Positions 46,399-55,864 of a DNA stretch of 64,000 nucleotides are shown in pieces. The stretch lies in the NCBI GenBank assembly GCA_015234425.1, contig JADGNE010000033.1, forward strand, positions 62,001 through 126,000. Reading direction: 5' to 3'. Source of the stretch: Devosia sp. (GTDB lineage: Bacteria > Pseudomonadota > Alphaproteobacteria > Rhizobiales > Devosiaceae). Every line of letters begins with the position of its first letter. Position 1 is the stretch's first letter. The notes under the pieces are model-generated. The model did no database searches, was not told the DNA's origin, and was given only the letters and a program-made list of their open reading frames with translations. The position numbers and the translations under genes were made by a program.

Positions 46399-47229
46399 CT
46401 AGTTGCTGGCCACGAGCCGTGGGCGTTCGCGCCAGCGGCTAGTCGTGGTGGGAATGGAGCTGAGAAGCAGTCGCGTATAATCGTGCTGCGGGTCGGACAT
46501 CACCTTCCGGGCCGGACCGAACTCGACCACGCGGCCCTTGTTCATCACCGCCACAAAGTCGGAGATGTAATAGGCGGTGGCGAGGTCATGGGTGATGTAG
46601 ACGAAGCTTCGCCCCTCATCATCGCGCAGGCGCTTGAAGAGGTTGATGATGATCATGCGGCGCGAGGCGTCGATCATGCTCACCGGCTCGTCGGCGACGA
46701 TCAGCTTGGGCTGCGGGATGAGCGCACGGGCAACCGAGATACGCTGCAGCTCGCCGCCCGAGAACTGGGCGGTGTACTTGCCGCGGATCTCGTCGTAGTC
46801 GAGCCCGACATTCTTGAGCGCCACCTCAACGGCCGCCTCGGCGGGGGCGGCGTCGAGGCCGGCAACACGGCGCGCCGTTTCCAGCAGATAGGCATCGACC
46901 GGACGATAGCGGCTGAACGCCTCGAACGGGTTCTGGAAAATCGGCTGCACCAGCCCGAGGAAATCCTTCCGCGAGGGAATGGCGCCCTTCCCGGCCACCA
47001 CGTCGTCATAGACAATGGCGCGGCCGCTGGTCGGCGTCTCGAGCCGCAGCAGGGTCTTGGCGAGCGTGGTCTTTCCGCTGCCAGATTCCCCCACCACCGC
47101 GATGACGACTGGCTTGTCGCTCTCGACCGTGATGTTGACGTCATTGAGGGCGTGGATGTTCTTGCCGCCGACGATGCCGCCGCGGCGATAGACCTTATTG
47201 AGGGCCTCGGTCTTGAGAATGAAGGTCAT
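46399..47229 (-). CDS. Oligosaccharide/peptide ABC transporter ATP-binding protein (second ATPase)
   Basis: A 276-residue ATPase. Walker A is GESGSGKTT, the signature FSGGELQRISVARAL and Walker B LIVADEPVSMID. It belongs to the Opp/Dpp class used for both peptides and plant oligosaccharides. Its ATG shares one base with the stop of the first ATPase (TGATG). A longer reading upstream runs over that gene and is rejected. Confidence 0.93.
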   Translation of the reverse strand: MTFILKTEALNKVYRRGGIVGGKNIHALNDVNITVESDKPVVIAVVGESGSGKTTLAKTLLRLETPTSGRAIVYDDVVAGKGAIPSRKDFLGLVQPIFQNPFEAFSRYRPVDAYLLETARRVAGLDAAPAEAAVEVALKNVGLDYDEIRGKYTAQFSGGELQRISVARALIPQPKLIVADEPVSMIDASRRMIIINLFKRLRDDEGRSFVYITHDLATAYYISDFVAVMNKGRVVEFGPARKVMSDPQHDYTRLLLSSIPTTTSRWRERPRLVASN

Positions 47230-48140
47230 CAGGCAGCTCCCGCGCCCAGATTGGCCGATTGGGCCACAAAGTGATTGGGCTTGACCTCGATGAGCCTGGG
47301 CTCGACGCGATAGACCCTGTCGCCCCCGGCGCCGGCCTGGCTGGCCAGAACGCCGCGCATGCTGTCGTCCCCGATGGTCGGCAGGCTGTCGATCAGCATC
47401 TTGGTATAGGGGTGCTGTGGGTCGGCGAAGACACTGTCGGTATCGCCATATTCGACGACGCGGCCGGCATACATGATCAGCATCTTGTGGGTGACCTGAT
47501 AGTGCACGCCCATGTCGTGGGAGACCACGAGGATGGTGTTGCCCATCTCCTCCTGCAGCTCTATGAGCAGCATCAGGATGTCCTTCTGCACCACGACGTC
47601 GAGCGCGGTGGTCGGCTCGTCGGCGATGATGAGCTCGGGTTTGAAGAAGGTCGCGAGGGCAATCATCATGCGCTGGCGCATGCCGCCAGAAAGCTGGTGC
47701 GGATAGGAATCCATCGACTCCGGCGGCAGGCCAAGCTTGCCGATATAGGCGCGGGCGGTTTCCAGCACCCGCTTCTTGTTGCTGTCGGTGCCCGGAAAAT
47801 CGATGAACTGGTCGCGAATGCGGATCACCGGGTTCAGCGAATTCATCGAGCTTTGCGGCACATAGGAGATGGTCTTGAACCATTCCTCGCGCACGTTTTC
47901 CGCCGTCACCGGCTTCCCGTCCCGGCCCTTGAGGCCGTAGTCGATGCTACCCTGGGAGACATACATGGGCGACTGGATATCGCCATAGATCGCCTTCATC
48001 AGGGTCGACTTGCCCGAGCCGCTTTCGCCGGCAATGCCGACGACGCAATTGTCCGGAATGGTCAGGGTTACCCCGTCCACCGCGTCGATCACGCGGCCGC
48101 CGATGCGATAGCTGATCTTGAGGTCGTTGAGCCGGATCAT
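47229..48140 (-). CDS. Oligosaccharide/peptide ABC transporter ATP-binding protein (first ATPase)
   Basis: A 303-residue ATPase with GESGSGKST, LSGGMRQRMMIALATF and [12 protein letters not shown]. It carries the Opp/Dpp-type C-terminal extension but lacks the paired cysteines found in the DppD-like protein encoded at 24353-25312, so the two importers are not recent copies. Overlaps of 4 bases (upstream permease) and 1 base (second ATPase) show a tightly coupled operon. Confidence 0.93.
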   Translation of the reverse strand: MIRLNDLKISYRIGGRVIDAVDGVTLTIPDNCVVGIAGESGSGKSTLMKAIYGDIQSPMYVSQGSIDYGLKGRDGKPVTAENVREEWFKTISYVPQSSMNSLNPVIRIRDQFIDFPGTDSNKKRVLETARAYIGKLGLPPESMDSYPHQLSGGMRQRMMIALATFFKPELIIADEPTTALDVVVQKDILMLLIELQEEMGNTILVVSHDMGVHYQVTHKMLIMYAGRVVEYGDTDSVFADPQHPYTKMLIDSLPTIGDDSMRGVLASQAGAGGDRVYRVEPRLIEVKPNHFVAQSANLGAGAA

Positions 48141-49054
48141 GACACGCCCCGCTTGCTGGCAAAGGCCTGGTTGAAGCCGGTGGAGGTGAGGAAGAGGCCA
48201 AGGAAGAGGGTCACGGTCGCCACGATCGGCGCCACGATCCAGGGATACTGGCCGGTAAAGAGGGCATTGTAGCTCAGCGCCCAGAAGATGATCGAGCCGA
48301 GCGTCGGCACTTCGACCTTGGAGAGGCCGATCACCGCCAGCGTTGCCTCGGTATTGATGGCAAAGAGCACGGTGTTGATGAAGCCCACGAGGATATAGGC
48401 GGACACATAGGGGAACACTTCACGGGCGAGGACCTGCACCGTGTTTGCCCCAGAGAAGCGCGCCATATTGATGAACTCGCGCTCGCGCAGCGACAGCGCC
48501 ATGGCGCGAACCGTACGCGCATCCCACGCCCAGCCGAAGATGATGATGATCAGGCCGACCGTAAAGAACGAGGTGTTGCCGCGGATCAGCGCGCCGAGAA
48601 TGATGAGGATCGGCAGAAGCGGGATAGTGATGAACGTATCGACGATCAGCATCACGCAGCGCTCGAAGGCACCACCGATATAGCCGGCGCTGAGGCCGAC
48701 GATGGTGGCCACGATGGTAACGCCCACCGCAACGAGAATGCCCAGCATCAGCGAGTTGCGCACGGCAACGACGAGGAACCAGAAGATGTCCTGGCCGAGC
48801 GAATTGGTGCCCAGCCAGTGCACGCCCGACATCGGCAGATTGCGCATATAGGTGGCCTGGACCGACGGGTCGGCCGGGGCGAACATCGGCAGGATAAAGC
48901 TGCCGAGGCCCATGACGAGGAGGATGGTCAGACCCACCGCGAGGCGACCGTTGAGGAGCCAGAGCAGGCCCCTGCCCTTGCGTGCGGATTTGGCGGAAAC
49001 AGGTGGCGCAGTCACGATCGCCACCGGATCAACTTGGTTGCTGTCGACGGTCAT
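48137..49054 (-). CDS. ABC transporter permease (DppC-like) of the sugar locus
   Basis: A 305-residue inner-membrane permease. A cytoplasmic N-terminal tail of about 35 residues is followed by six helices. The MSGVHWLGTNSLGQDIFWFLVVAVRNSLMLG region is the DppC hallmark, and the EAA loop is REREFINMARFSGANTVQVLAREVFP. It overlaps both neighbours by 4 bases. Confidence 0.93.
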   Translation of the reverse strand: MTVDSNQVDPVAIVTAPPVSAKSARKGRGLLWLLNGRLAVGLTILLVMGLGSFILPMFAPADPSVQATYMRNLPMSGVHWLGTNSLGQDIFWFLVVAVRNSLMLGILVAVGVTIVATIVGLSAGYIGGAFERCVMLIVDTFITIPLLPILIILGALIRGNTSFFTVGLIIIIFGWAWDARTVRAMALSLREREFINMARFSGANTVQVLAREVFPYVSAYILVGFINTVLFAINTEATLAVIGLSKVEVPTLGSIIFWALSYNALFTGQYPWIVAPIVATVTLFLGLFLTSTGFNQAFASKRGVS

Positions 49055-50052
49055 TTCGTGCGGATCCGCGGGTCAAGAAGGGGATAGATGAGATCGATCA
49101 CAAGCCCGGCCGTGGCGACGGCGACGATCGAAAGCGTGATCGCACCATAAAGGACGTTGTAGTCGCCACCCGTTGCGGCGGTCCGCATGATCAGGCCGAT
49201 GCCCGGATAGGAGAAGATCATCTCGGTCAGCAGCGCGCCGTTGAACACCATGCCCAGCGACAGCGCGAGAGCCGTCACCTGCGGCAGCAGCGCATTGCGG
49301 AAGACATAGCGCGTCATCCGCGTCCAGTTGGACGTGCCCTTGAGCCGCGCATAGGTGACATAGGGCTCTTCGGAGGTCGCGACAGCCAGGGCCTTCATCG
49401 AGAGGATGTTCCAGCCGAACCCGGCCAGCACCAGCGTGATCCCCGGCAGGAGCGAATTGTAAAAGATCATGCCGATCTTTTCCGGCGTCATCTGCCCCAC
49501 CGGGAACGTGGGCGAGAGCGGAAAGACCGGGAAGATATAGGCCAGCAGCAGCAGCACTGTGACGGCCAGGATGTAATAGGGAATGGGGTAGAGCAGGATG
49601 CCGAGGAACTCGAGCACCGAGGCAGCCTTCTTCTTGTGGAAGTAGCCGGCAACCAGACCCACCATATTGCCCAGTATCCAGGCGATCAGCGTCGCCGTCA
49701 GGAGCAGCCCCAGCGTCCAGGGCAGCGCGTTGAGGATCATCGCCGAAACCGGCTGCGGGTAATAGGTGAAGGACGGCCCGAAATCGAGGCTGAAGACCAC
49801 GCGCTTCATGTAGGACACATATTGCGTGAACAGGTCTCCGTTCAGCCCATAGAGTTCTTCGAGATTGGCGCGCAGTTCTGCGATTGCATCTGATGTGAGC
49901 GTGCCGTTGGCGCGGCTCTGGAGCTGACCGATGTAACCATCGACCGGATTGATCGGCATCAGACGCGGCAGCATGAACGTTATCGTCAGGCCGATAAAGA
50001 GCACCGCGAAGTAGAGGCCGAGGCGCTTGGCGACGTAGCGCAGCACACCCAT
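49051..50052 (-). CDS. ABC transporter permease (DppB-like) of the sugar locus
   Basis: A 333-residue inner-membrane permease starting MGVLRYVAKRLGLYFAVLFIGL, with about six helices and a long periplasmic loop. It has the insertion-bearing form (LEELYGLNGDLFTQYVSYMKRV) common in oligosaccharide importers of this class. ATG at 50052 is chosen because AAAGGA lies 8 bases ahead; an upstream TTG has no site. Confidence 0.92.
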   Translation of the reverse strand: MGVLRYVAKRLGLYFAVLFIGLTITFMLPRLMPINPVDGYIGQLQSRANGTLTSDAIAELRANLEELYGLNGDLFTQYVSYMKRVVFSLDFGPSFTYYPQPVSAMILNALPWTLGLLLTATLIAWILGNMVGLVAGYFHKKKAASVLEFLGILLYPIPYYILAVTVLLLLAYIFPVFPLSPTFPVGQMTPEKIGMIFYNSLLPGITLVLAGFGWNILSMKALAVATSEEPYVTYARLKGTSNWTRMTRYVFRNALLPQVTALALSLGMVFNGALLTEMIFSYPGIGLIMRTAATGGDYNVLYGAITLSIVAVATAGLVIDLIYPLLDPRIRTK

Positions 50053-50126
50053 GGGCAAATCCTTTGACGTCGGAAAATTTGCAGGGCGACCGGGATCGGC
50101 CGCCCTGCTTCAAAACCATCAGATGT

Positions 50127-52028
50127 TTACTGACCGGTCGGTTCGATGGAGACCACAGCCTTCTTGAACGAGCTCCACCAGGTGTAGGGAGCGGCGTAGA
50201 AGTTGTCCTGCTTGGGGAAATTGGTCCAATAGGTGCTGTTGGTCGGGATCGTGGTCGGGATGTTCATCAGGTTGATGATCTGCATCTCGCTGGCGATCTG
50301 AAGCGCGATGTTCTGGCCGTTTTCGACAAACTTCGGATCATCGAGCGGCAGCGCAGCGCCTTCATCCACAAGCGCCAGAACCTTCGGATCGGTGATGCGG
50401 GCATAGTTGCCGCTCAGCGGATCGGTCGAGTCTGCCGGCTTGATGTTGCTTTCGCGGAACTGGTTCCAGTTGCCGAGCCAGTTGGCGTTGTAGACGCAGG
50501 TGTTGGACCAGTTGATCGCCAACTCGTTGCGGGCATTGGTGTTCTGGACGGTGGTAAATTCACCGTTGTCCACCTGGCGCGCATTGACGTTGAAACCAGC
50601 CTGGCGCCAGCTGTCGGCAATCGAGAAGCCGAGACGCTGCAGCACCTTGTTCCAGTCGCCCGGAATGACGAATTCGATCATCCACGGCGACCCGTCGGGA
50701 AGCGTGTAGAAGCCGTCTGAACCCTTCTTCATGCCGACCGAGGCGAGGAGCTTTTCAGCTTCTGCCGGATCATGCTTCCACCAACCCACACCGAAGCCTT
50801 CGTTGACGGCTTCGCCGGTCGGCAGCAGGGACTGGTCGATGCCCTGGGCAGCCAGGGTCTCGACGAGCTTGGTGCTGAACTCGGTGTCGAATGGCTTGTA
50901 GCCATCGCCGATGGTCAGGTTCTTCAGCGCTTCAAGATTGGCGTCGTAGAAGATCGGGCCGGTGATGGGGGTGTCGGGCAGCGGCAGCGCCGCAGCCTTG
51001 AACTGGCCGCTCATGGCGCTGATGCCGACCTGCGAGAGGTTGAGCGACAGGGCGAGAGCCCAGCGCACTTCCGGCATGTCGTAAGGCGCACGCTGCTGGT
51101 TGATGTAGACGCCATAGGAGCAGGCGTCGTTCATGTCGTGATAGGGGAAGGTCGCGGAGAAGGTTTCGACCTTGGGATTGCGGGCCTTGGCAGCATCGAT
51201 GCTGTCCGGGCTCATGAAGGTGTCGACGTCGTACTGGTTCTGGACGAAGGCCAGGGCGCGGGTCTCTTCGGCGCCGAAATCCTTGTAGAGAATGTACTTC
51301 GGCTTGGGCTCTCCCAGATTGCCCCAGGACGAGTTCTGCCAGTCGTCACGCAGCTCCCACAGCTGCCAGAAGCCGTTGGGATCGAATTCCTTGATCTTGT
51401 AGGGCCCGAGGGTAACGGCGGGCGCATTCTGGAAGGTCACGACTTCATCGCCGAGCGGCTCGAATACGTGCTTTGGAACCCAGTTGAACGGAGTGCCCCA
51501 GGTATAGACACCAAGACGCGTAGTCAGATCGTAGGACGGATTCACCGTCTCCACCTCAAAGGTGTAGTCGTCGATCTTCTTGTAGCTCTTGATGTACACC
51601 ACCGCGCTGGCGACGTTGGTCAGCTTGTCGCGGTATTTGAAGGCGGTATCGAGTGAGAAGATGATGTCGTCGGTGGTGAACTCTACGCCGTCGCTCCAGG
51701 TGATGCCCTCGCGGATCTTGATGCGGAACTGCGTGTTTTCTTCGTTCAGCACTTCCGGGAAGCCATCGGCCATTTCCGGATAGGACACGCCGGTCGCCGT
51801 ATCCATTTCCCAGAGATAGCCCCAGCCCAGCTCGCGGAAGCCGCGCCAGATGGCGTAGGAGTTGAGCGGATTCTGGGCACTTGGGTTGGCCGCGCGACCA
51901 TCGAAGGTCTGCACGATCAGGGTTTCGCTGCGCGGCGTCCCGACATCAGTCATCGCCTTCGCAAATGCGGTGGTGGTCATGAGAGCGCCCACCGCGGACG
52001 TCATTAACAGTCGGCCAAGCCGGTTCAT
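50127..52028 (-). CDS. Periplasmic binding protein, SBP_bac_5, probable glycoside/oligosaccharide binder
   Basis: A 633-residue family 5 binding protein with a signal peptide (MNRLGRLLMTSAVGALMTTTAFA). It is longer than typical peptide binders (about 530) and similar in size to the plant-oligosaccharide binders of this family. GGAGGAAAGAT precedes the ATG. It is first in an operon of importer and glycoside hydrolases, so it should capture the glycoside that they cleave. Confidence 0.92.
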   Translation of the reverse strand: MNRLGRLLMTSAVGALMTTTAFAKAMTDVGTPRSETLIVQTFDGRAANPSAQNPLNSYAIWRGFRELGWGYLWEMDTATGVSYPEMADGFPEVLNEENTQFRIKIREGITWSDGVEFTTDDIIFSLDTAFKYRDKLTNVASAVVYIKSYKKIDDYTFEVETVNPSYDLTTRLGVYTWGTPFNWVPKHVFEPLGDEVVTFQNAPAVTLGPYKIKEFDPNGFWQLWELRDDWQNSSWGNLGEPKPKYILYKDFGAEETRALAFVQNQYDVDTFMSPDSIDAAKARNPKVETFSATFPYHDMNDACSYGVYINQQRAPYDMPEVRWALALSLNLSQVGISAMSGQFKAAALPLPDTPITGPIFYDANLEALKNLTIGDGYKPFDTEFSTKLVETLAAQGIDQSLLPTGEAVNEGFGVGWWKHDPAEAEKLLASVGMKKGSDGFYTLPDGSPWMIEFVIPGDWNKVLQRLGFSIADSWRQAGFNVNARQVDNGEFTTVQNTNARNELAINWSNTCVYNANWLGNWNQFRESNIKPADSTDPLSGNYARITDPKVLALVDEGAALPLDDPKFVENGQNIALQIASEMQIINLMNIPTTIPTNSTYWTNFPKQDNFYAAPYTWWSSFKKAVVSIEPTGQ

Positions 52029-52189
52029 ATCTTTCCTCCACACCGGCGACGCGTGACTGGCGTCGTCCAGCAAAGCAGGCACTTTGATGACAAGCCAACC
52101 CACACGAACATCCGGCAACAGCCGCCAGGCGCCGCCCATATCCGGTCAACCGTGAATCCACCCGCCACTGGCGCATACCCGCACAGCGC

Positions 52190-52220
52190 ATCGCAATTTC
52201 GTTTGTTATTTTTTTGCGAT
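52190..52220. promoter_or_regulatory. Inverted repeat ATCGCAA / TTGCGAT
   Basis: Two 7-bp perfect arms (52190-52196 and 52214-52220) separated by 17 AT-rich bases, about 160-190 bases ahead of the importer operon. The spacing suits a dimeric or looping regulator better than a hairpin. Confidence 0.4.
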
Positions 52221-52226
52221 TAATTA

Positions 52227-52242
52227 CGGATATGGTCGGATA
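52227..52242. promoter_or_regulatory. Direct repeats CGGATA one helical turn apart
   Basis: CGGATA occurs at 52227-52232 and 52237-52242, 10 bases apart, beside the inverted repeat. This is the layout of tandem activator sites (for example AraC or response-regulator types). Confidence 0.35.
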
Positions 52243-52566
52243 ACGAGAGTGTCAATGGCCTGTTCCGCAGAAAATGACAGGCCGAAAGAATTCCGTAGGG
52301 CTCATTCGAGAGTTTCCGGGCATCTAAGGGGCATATATGGCGACATACGCACACCCAGACCTGCCATTTCGAACCAAGACCGAGAAAAAACGCAAGAATC
52401 GAAACATTTCAGCATTGCGCTAATGAAAATCGCAGGTTAGCAATCATCAGGACGCAGCGTGACAGTAACGCTGTACCATTCTGTCGATCAGCCGGACTCA
52501 CTCTGGCATGATCAGCCCCGCCCCCAGGCATCGGCCCAGCGCCCATGCCGTCCGCCGGAGACAAAA

Positions 52567-53406
52567 GTGTCATCGCCAGCCACACCCCTGAAAATCGACC
52601 GCGTCGCCGACATCGCCGCCCAGGCGCTGTGGATTCGCCGCCGCAGTTTCCAGATGGTGTATGAGGCCAGGCAGGGTCACCCAGGGGGTGATTTCAGCGC
52701 CGCCGATATTCTGGCCACCCTTTATTTCGGCGTGCTGCGCCATGATCCGGCAAATCCACGCGACCCCAACCGCGACCGTTTCGTGATGAGCAAGGGCCAT
52801 TGCACCGGCGCCTTCTATTCCGTCCTGGCCCGCGCTGGCTTCTTCGCCGAGGCCGACCTCAGCACCTATATGAAGCCGCTTTCCATGCTGAACGGCCATC
52901 CCAACCGCAACTATCTGCCCGGGGTCGAGACCAATACAGGTCCGCTCGGCCACGGACTGCCGGTCGCGACGGGCATTGCCATTGCCGGCCAGCTCGACAA
53001 TGCCGATTTCCGCACCTTCGTGCTCACCGGAGACGGCGAGCTGCAGGAAGGCAGCAACTGGGAATCGGCGCTGACCGCCGCCCATCACAAGCTCGAGAAC
53101 CTCACCCTGATCATCGACCGCAATCGCCTGCAGCAGGGCGCGCGCACCGAAGATACCGCCTCCCTCGATCCGCTGGATGACAAGTGGCGCGCCTTCGGCT
53201 GGCATGTCGAAGTAGTCGACGGCCATGATCACGGCCAGCTGCTCGACGTGCTTTCGGCCTCCCCCAAGGGTCGCGGAAAACCGCTCTGCGTCATTGCCAA
53301 TACCTTCAAGGGCAAGGGCGTCAGCTTCATGCACGACAATGTCTCCTGGCATCATGGCGTGCCCAACAAGGAACAGTTTGAACAAGCCATGGCGGAGTTG
53401 GTCTGA
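52567..53406 (+). CDS. Transketolase, N-terminal (TPP-binding) subunit
   Basis: A 279-residue half transketolase. The TPP site is GDGELQEGSNWESALTAAHHKLENLTLIIDRNRLQQ (GDG...N motif), and the catalytic histidines are in KGHCTGAF and GPLGHGLPVATG. Split transketolases usually serve dedicated sugar routes rather than the pentose phosphate pathway. The GTG at 52567 has GGAG 6 bases ahead and gives the normal N terminus; an upstream ATG adds a 36-residue low-complexity head. Its stop shares a base with the next ATG. With the kinase and isomerase it matches the apulose-4-phosphate transketolase subunit A role. Confidence 0.92.
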   Translation: MSSPATPLKIDRVADIAAQALWIRRRSFQMVYEARQGHPGGDFSAADILATLYFGVLRHDPANPRDPNRDRFVMSKGHCTGAFYSVLARAGFFAEADLSTYMKPLSMLNGHPNRNYLPGVETNTGPLGHGLPVATGIAIAGQLDNADFRTFVLTGDGELQEGSNWESALTAAHHKLENLTLIIDRNRLQQGARTEDTASLDPLDDKWRAFGWHVEVVDGHDHGQLLDVLSASPKGRGKPLCVIANTFKGKGVSFMHDNVSWHHGVPNKEQFEQAMAELV

Positions 53407-54365
53407 TGAGCGCTGCAGCCCCTGCAAAAGCCGGTCTTTTTGACTGCCGCGACAGCTTCGCCTCGACCATCGAGGCCCTGGCCGCAGCCGATCCGCGCAT
53501 CGTGACCGTGGTCAGCGACAGCGTCGGCTCGTCAAAACTCGGCGGCTTCCGCACGAAGTTCCCCGAGCGCATGGTCAATGTCGGCATTGCCGAACAGACG
53601 CTGGTAGCCGTTGGCGCCGGTCTCGCCAATGGCGGAAAAATCCCGTTCGTTTCGGCGGCGTCCTGCTTCATCACCGGCCGTGCGCTGGAACAGGTCAAGG
53701 CCGACATTGCCTACTCAAATGTCAATGTGAAGCTTATCGGCCAGTCGAGCGGCGTCGCCTATGGCGAGCTTGGCCCGACCCACCACTCCATCGAGGATCT
53801 GGCCTGGCTGCGCCTCTTCAACAATCTCAAGCTGATCGTTCCTTCCGACCCGTGGGAGACGGCCGAGGCGATCAAGGCCGCCGCTGCCTATGACGGCCCC
53901 GTGTTCGTCCGCGTCAGCCGCATGGCTGTTCCGGCACTGGAACGTCCCGCCGGGGCAAAATTCGAAATCGGCAAGGCCGAGACCCTTGTGGAAGGTTCGG
54001 ACGCCACCATCATCGCCAATGGCACCACCGTTCACCGCGCAGTTGCAGCGGCCAAGACCCTTGCCACTGAGGGAATTTCAGTGCGTGTCGTCAACATGTC
54101 GACCGTCAATCCGCTCGATGAAGAGGCTATCGCCGCCGCCATCGACACCGGCGCCATAGTTACCGTGGAAGAGCACTCCGTTCGCGGCGGGCTTGGCGGC
54201 GCCGTGGCCGAGGTGGTGAGCACCACCAATCCCGTGCCCATGCGCATTCTTGGCTTCCCCGGCTTTGTGCCGACAGGCTCGGCCGAATGGCTGTTCGACA
54301 ATTTCGGGCTCAATGAAGCCGGCATTGCTGACGCCGTGCGCCAGACCATCGCCCGCAAGAAATGA
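53406..54365 (+). CDS. Transketolase, C-terminal (pyrimidine-binding) subunit
   Basis: A 319-residue second half of transketolase. It contains the pyrimidine domain with NVGIAEQTLVAVGAGLANGGK (the Glu that activates TPP) and the C-terminal domain with TVEEHSVRGGLGGAVAEV. It forms the active enzyme with the preceding subunit, from which it is separated by a 1-base overlap. It overlaps the kinase ATG by 4 bases. Probable equivalent of apulose-4-phosphate transketolase subunit B. Confidence 0.93.
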   Translation: MSAAAPAKAGLFDCRDSFASTIEALAAADPRIVTVVSDSVGSSKLGGFRTKFPERMVNVGIAEQTLVAVGAGLANGGKIPFVSAASCFITGRALEQVKADIAYSNVNVKLIGQSSGVAYGELGPTHHSIEDLAWLRLFNNLKLIVPSDPWETAEAIKAAAAYDGPVFVRVSRMAVPALERPAGAKFEIGKAETLVEGSDATIIANGTTVHRAVAAAKTLATEGISVRVVNMSTVNPLDEEAIAAAIDTGAIVTVEEHSVRGGLGGAVAEVVSTTNPVPMRILGFPGFVPTGSAEWLFDNFGLNEAGIADAVRQTIARKK

Positions 54366-55864
54366 CCGCTTCCGGCCTCATCCTCGCCATCGACCAGGGC
54401 ACCACCAACACCAAGGCGCTGCTGGTCGATGCTGCCGGCACCGTCCACCACCAAGCGTCGGTGCCGAACATCGTCACCTATCCGCAACCCGGCTGGGCCG
54501 AGCAATCGGCGACGGCGCTGGTGGACGGCGTCAGAGCGGTCATCGCCGAAGTTGTCGCCAAGGCGGGTGATGCCGAAATCGTCGGTATCGGGATTTCGAA
54601 CCAGCGCGAGTCCATCGTCGTCTGGGATGCAGAAACGGGCCAGCCGATCGGACCCTGCATCATCTGGCAGTGCCGCCGCTCGGCCCCGAAGTGCGACACC
54701 CTGCGGGCTGCTGGCCATGCCGAGACCATCGAAGCCAGAACCGGCCTCGCGCTCGATCCGCTTTTCCCGGCTGCCAAGATCGCCTGGCTGCTCGACAACA
54801 CCGCAGGCGCGCGGGCCCGCGCTGAAGCGGGGAAGCTTCGGGTTGGCACGGTGGACAGCTGGCTCTTGTGGTCGCTCACCGGCGGCGCTGTGCATGCGAC
54901 TGATCATTCGAACGCCTCGCGCACGCAGCTTTTCAACACCGAAACCCTGAGTTGGGACGAAGAGCTCTGCGCGCTCTTTGACGTGCCGCAGTCCATGCTG
55001 GCTGAGGTCAAATTCTCCGACACGCGCTTTGGCGACACGGCCGAGGGCGCAACCGCCCTGCCCGCCGGAACGCCTATCCTCGCCATGATCGGTGATTCCC
55101 ACGCTGCCCTTTTCGGTCACGGCGTACGTGCGCCCGGCACCGTGAAGGCCACCTATGGCACCGGCACCTCGCTTATGGCGCTGACGCCAGGCCGCGTCCG
55201 CTCCAGCCACGGCATTTCCAGCACCATCGCCTGGAGCCAGGGCGGCACGGTGTTCTACGCGCTCGAGGGCAATATTTCGGTTTCCGGGCAGACCGCCGCC
55301 TTTGCCGCCGAACTGATTGGCCTTGACGACGCGGCAGCGCTTTCGGCACTGGCCGAAACCGTTGACGACAGCAATGGCGTGGCCTTTGTGCCAGCACTCG
55401 TTGGCCTTGGCGCGCCCTATTGGCGATCCGATGCACGGGGCACCATCACGGGCCTCTCCCTCGGCACCAAGCCGGCGCATCTTGCGCGGGCTGCGCTCGA
55501 AGCGATCGCCTTCCAGGTGTCGGACGTCTATTCGGCCATGGAAGCCGATATGGGCGAGGCGCTCGGCCAGTTGCGCGCCGATGGCGGGGCTTCGCGCAAC
55601 GCCCTCTTGATGCAGTTCCAGTCTGACATACTGGGCCGTCCGGTTGCGGTTGCCGCCGCCCCCGAGGTGAGCGCCCTGGGCGCCGCCGCCCTCGCCTTCT
55701 CGTCTCTTGGCATTTCCATGCCCGGCGTACCCGCTGCCGGGCACTTCTCCCCGGCAATGACCGACGATAAGCGCATTACACATCGCCAGCGCTGGCAGTC
55801 CGCAATTCAGCAGACGCTGGCAACAGGCCAAAACGACCTACAGAATTCCGGAGGAACCCCATGA
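54362..55864 (+). CDS. FGGY-family carbohydrate kinase (candidate apulose kinase)
   Basis: A 500-residue kinase of the glycerol/xylulose kinase family. ILAIDQGTTNTKALLVD is the phosphate-1 loop, NQRESIVVWD the sugar region, and VKATYGTGTSLMALTPG and RADGGASRNALLMQFQSDILG the C-terminal ATP site. It resembles glycerol kinases, but the context of a split transketolase and a ketose-forming isomerase points to a ketopentose such as apulose. Substrate is inference. It overlaps the neighbours at both ends by 4 bases. Confidence 0.9.
   Translation: MTASGLILAIDQGTTNTKALLVDAAGTVHHQASVPNIVTYPQPGWAEQSATALVDGVRAVIAEVVAKAGDAEIVGIGISNQRESIVVWDAETGQPIGPCIIWQCRRSAPKCDTLRAAGHAETIEARTGLALDPLFPAAKIAWLLDNTAGARARAEAGKLRVGTVDSWLLWSLTGGAVHATDHSNASRTQLFNTETLSWDEELCALFDVPQSMLAEVKFSDTRFGDTAEGATALPAGTPILAMIGDSHAALFGHGVRAPGTVKATYGTGTSLMALTPGRVRSSHGISSTIAWSQGGTVFYALEGNISVSGQTAAFAAELIGLDDAAALSALAETVDDSNGVAFVPALVGLGAPYWRSDARGTITGLSLGTKPAHLARAALEAIAFQVSDVYSAMEADMGEALGQLRADGGASRNALLMQFQSDILGRPVAVAAAPEVSALGAAALAFSSLGISMPGVPAAGHFSPAMTDDKRITHRQRWQSAIQQTLATGQNDLQNSGGTP

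Larger units (their letters stand above)
52029..52566. other. Divergent control region between the two sugar operons
   Basis: About 540 bases between the binding-protein gene and the transketolase gene. The stretch 52200-52250 is strongly AT-rich and holds the likely promoter of the importer operon plus the repeats listed separately. No regulator gene is present anywhere in the locus. A frame from ATG 52459 would extend the transketolase but starts without a ribosome site. Confidence 0.6.
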
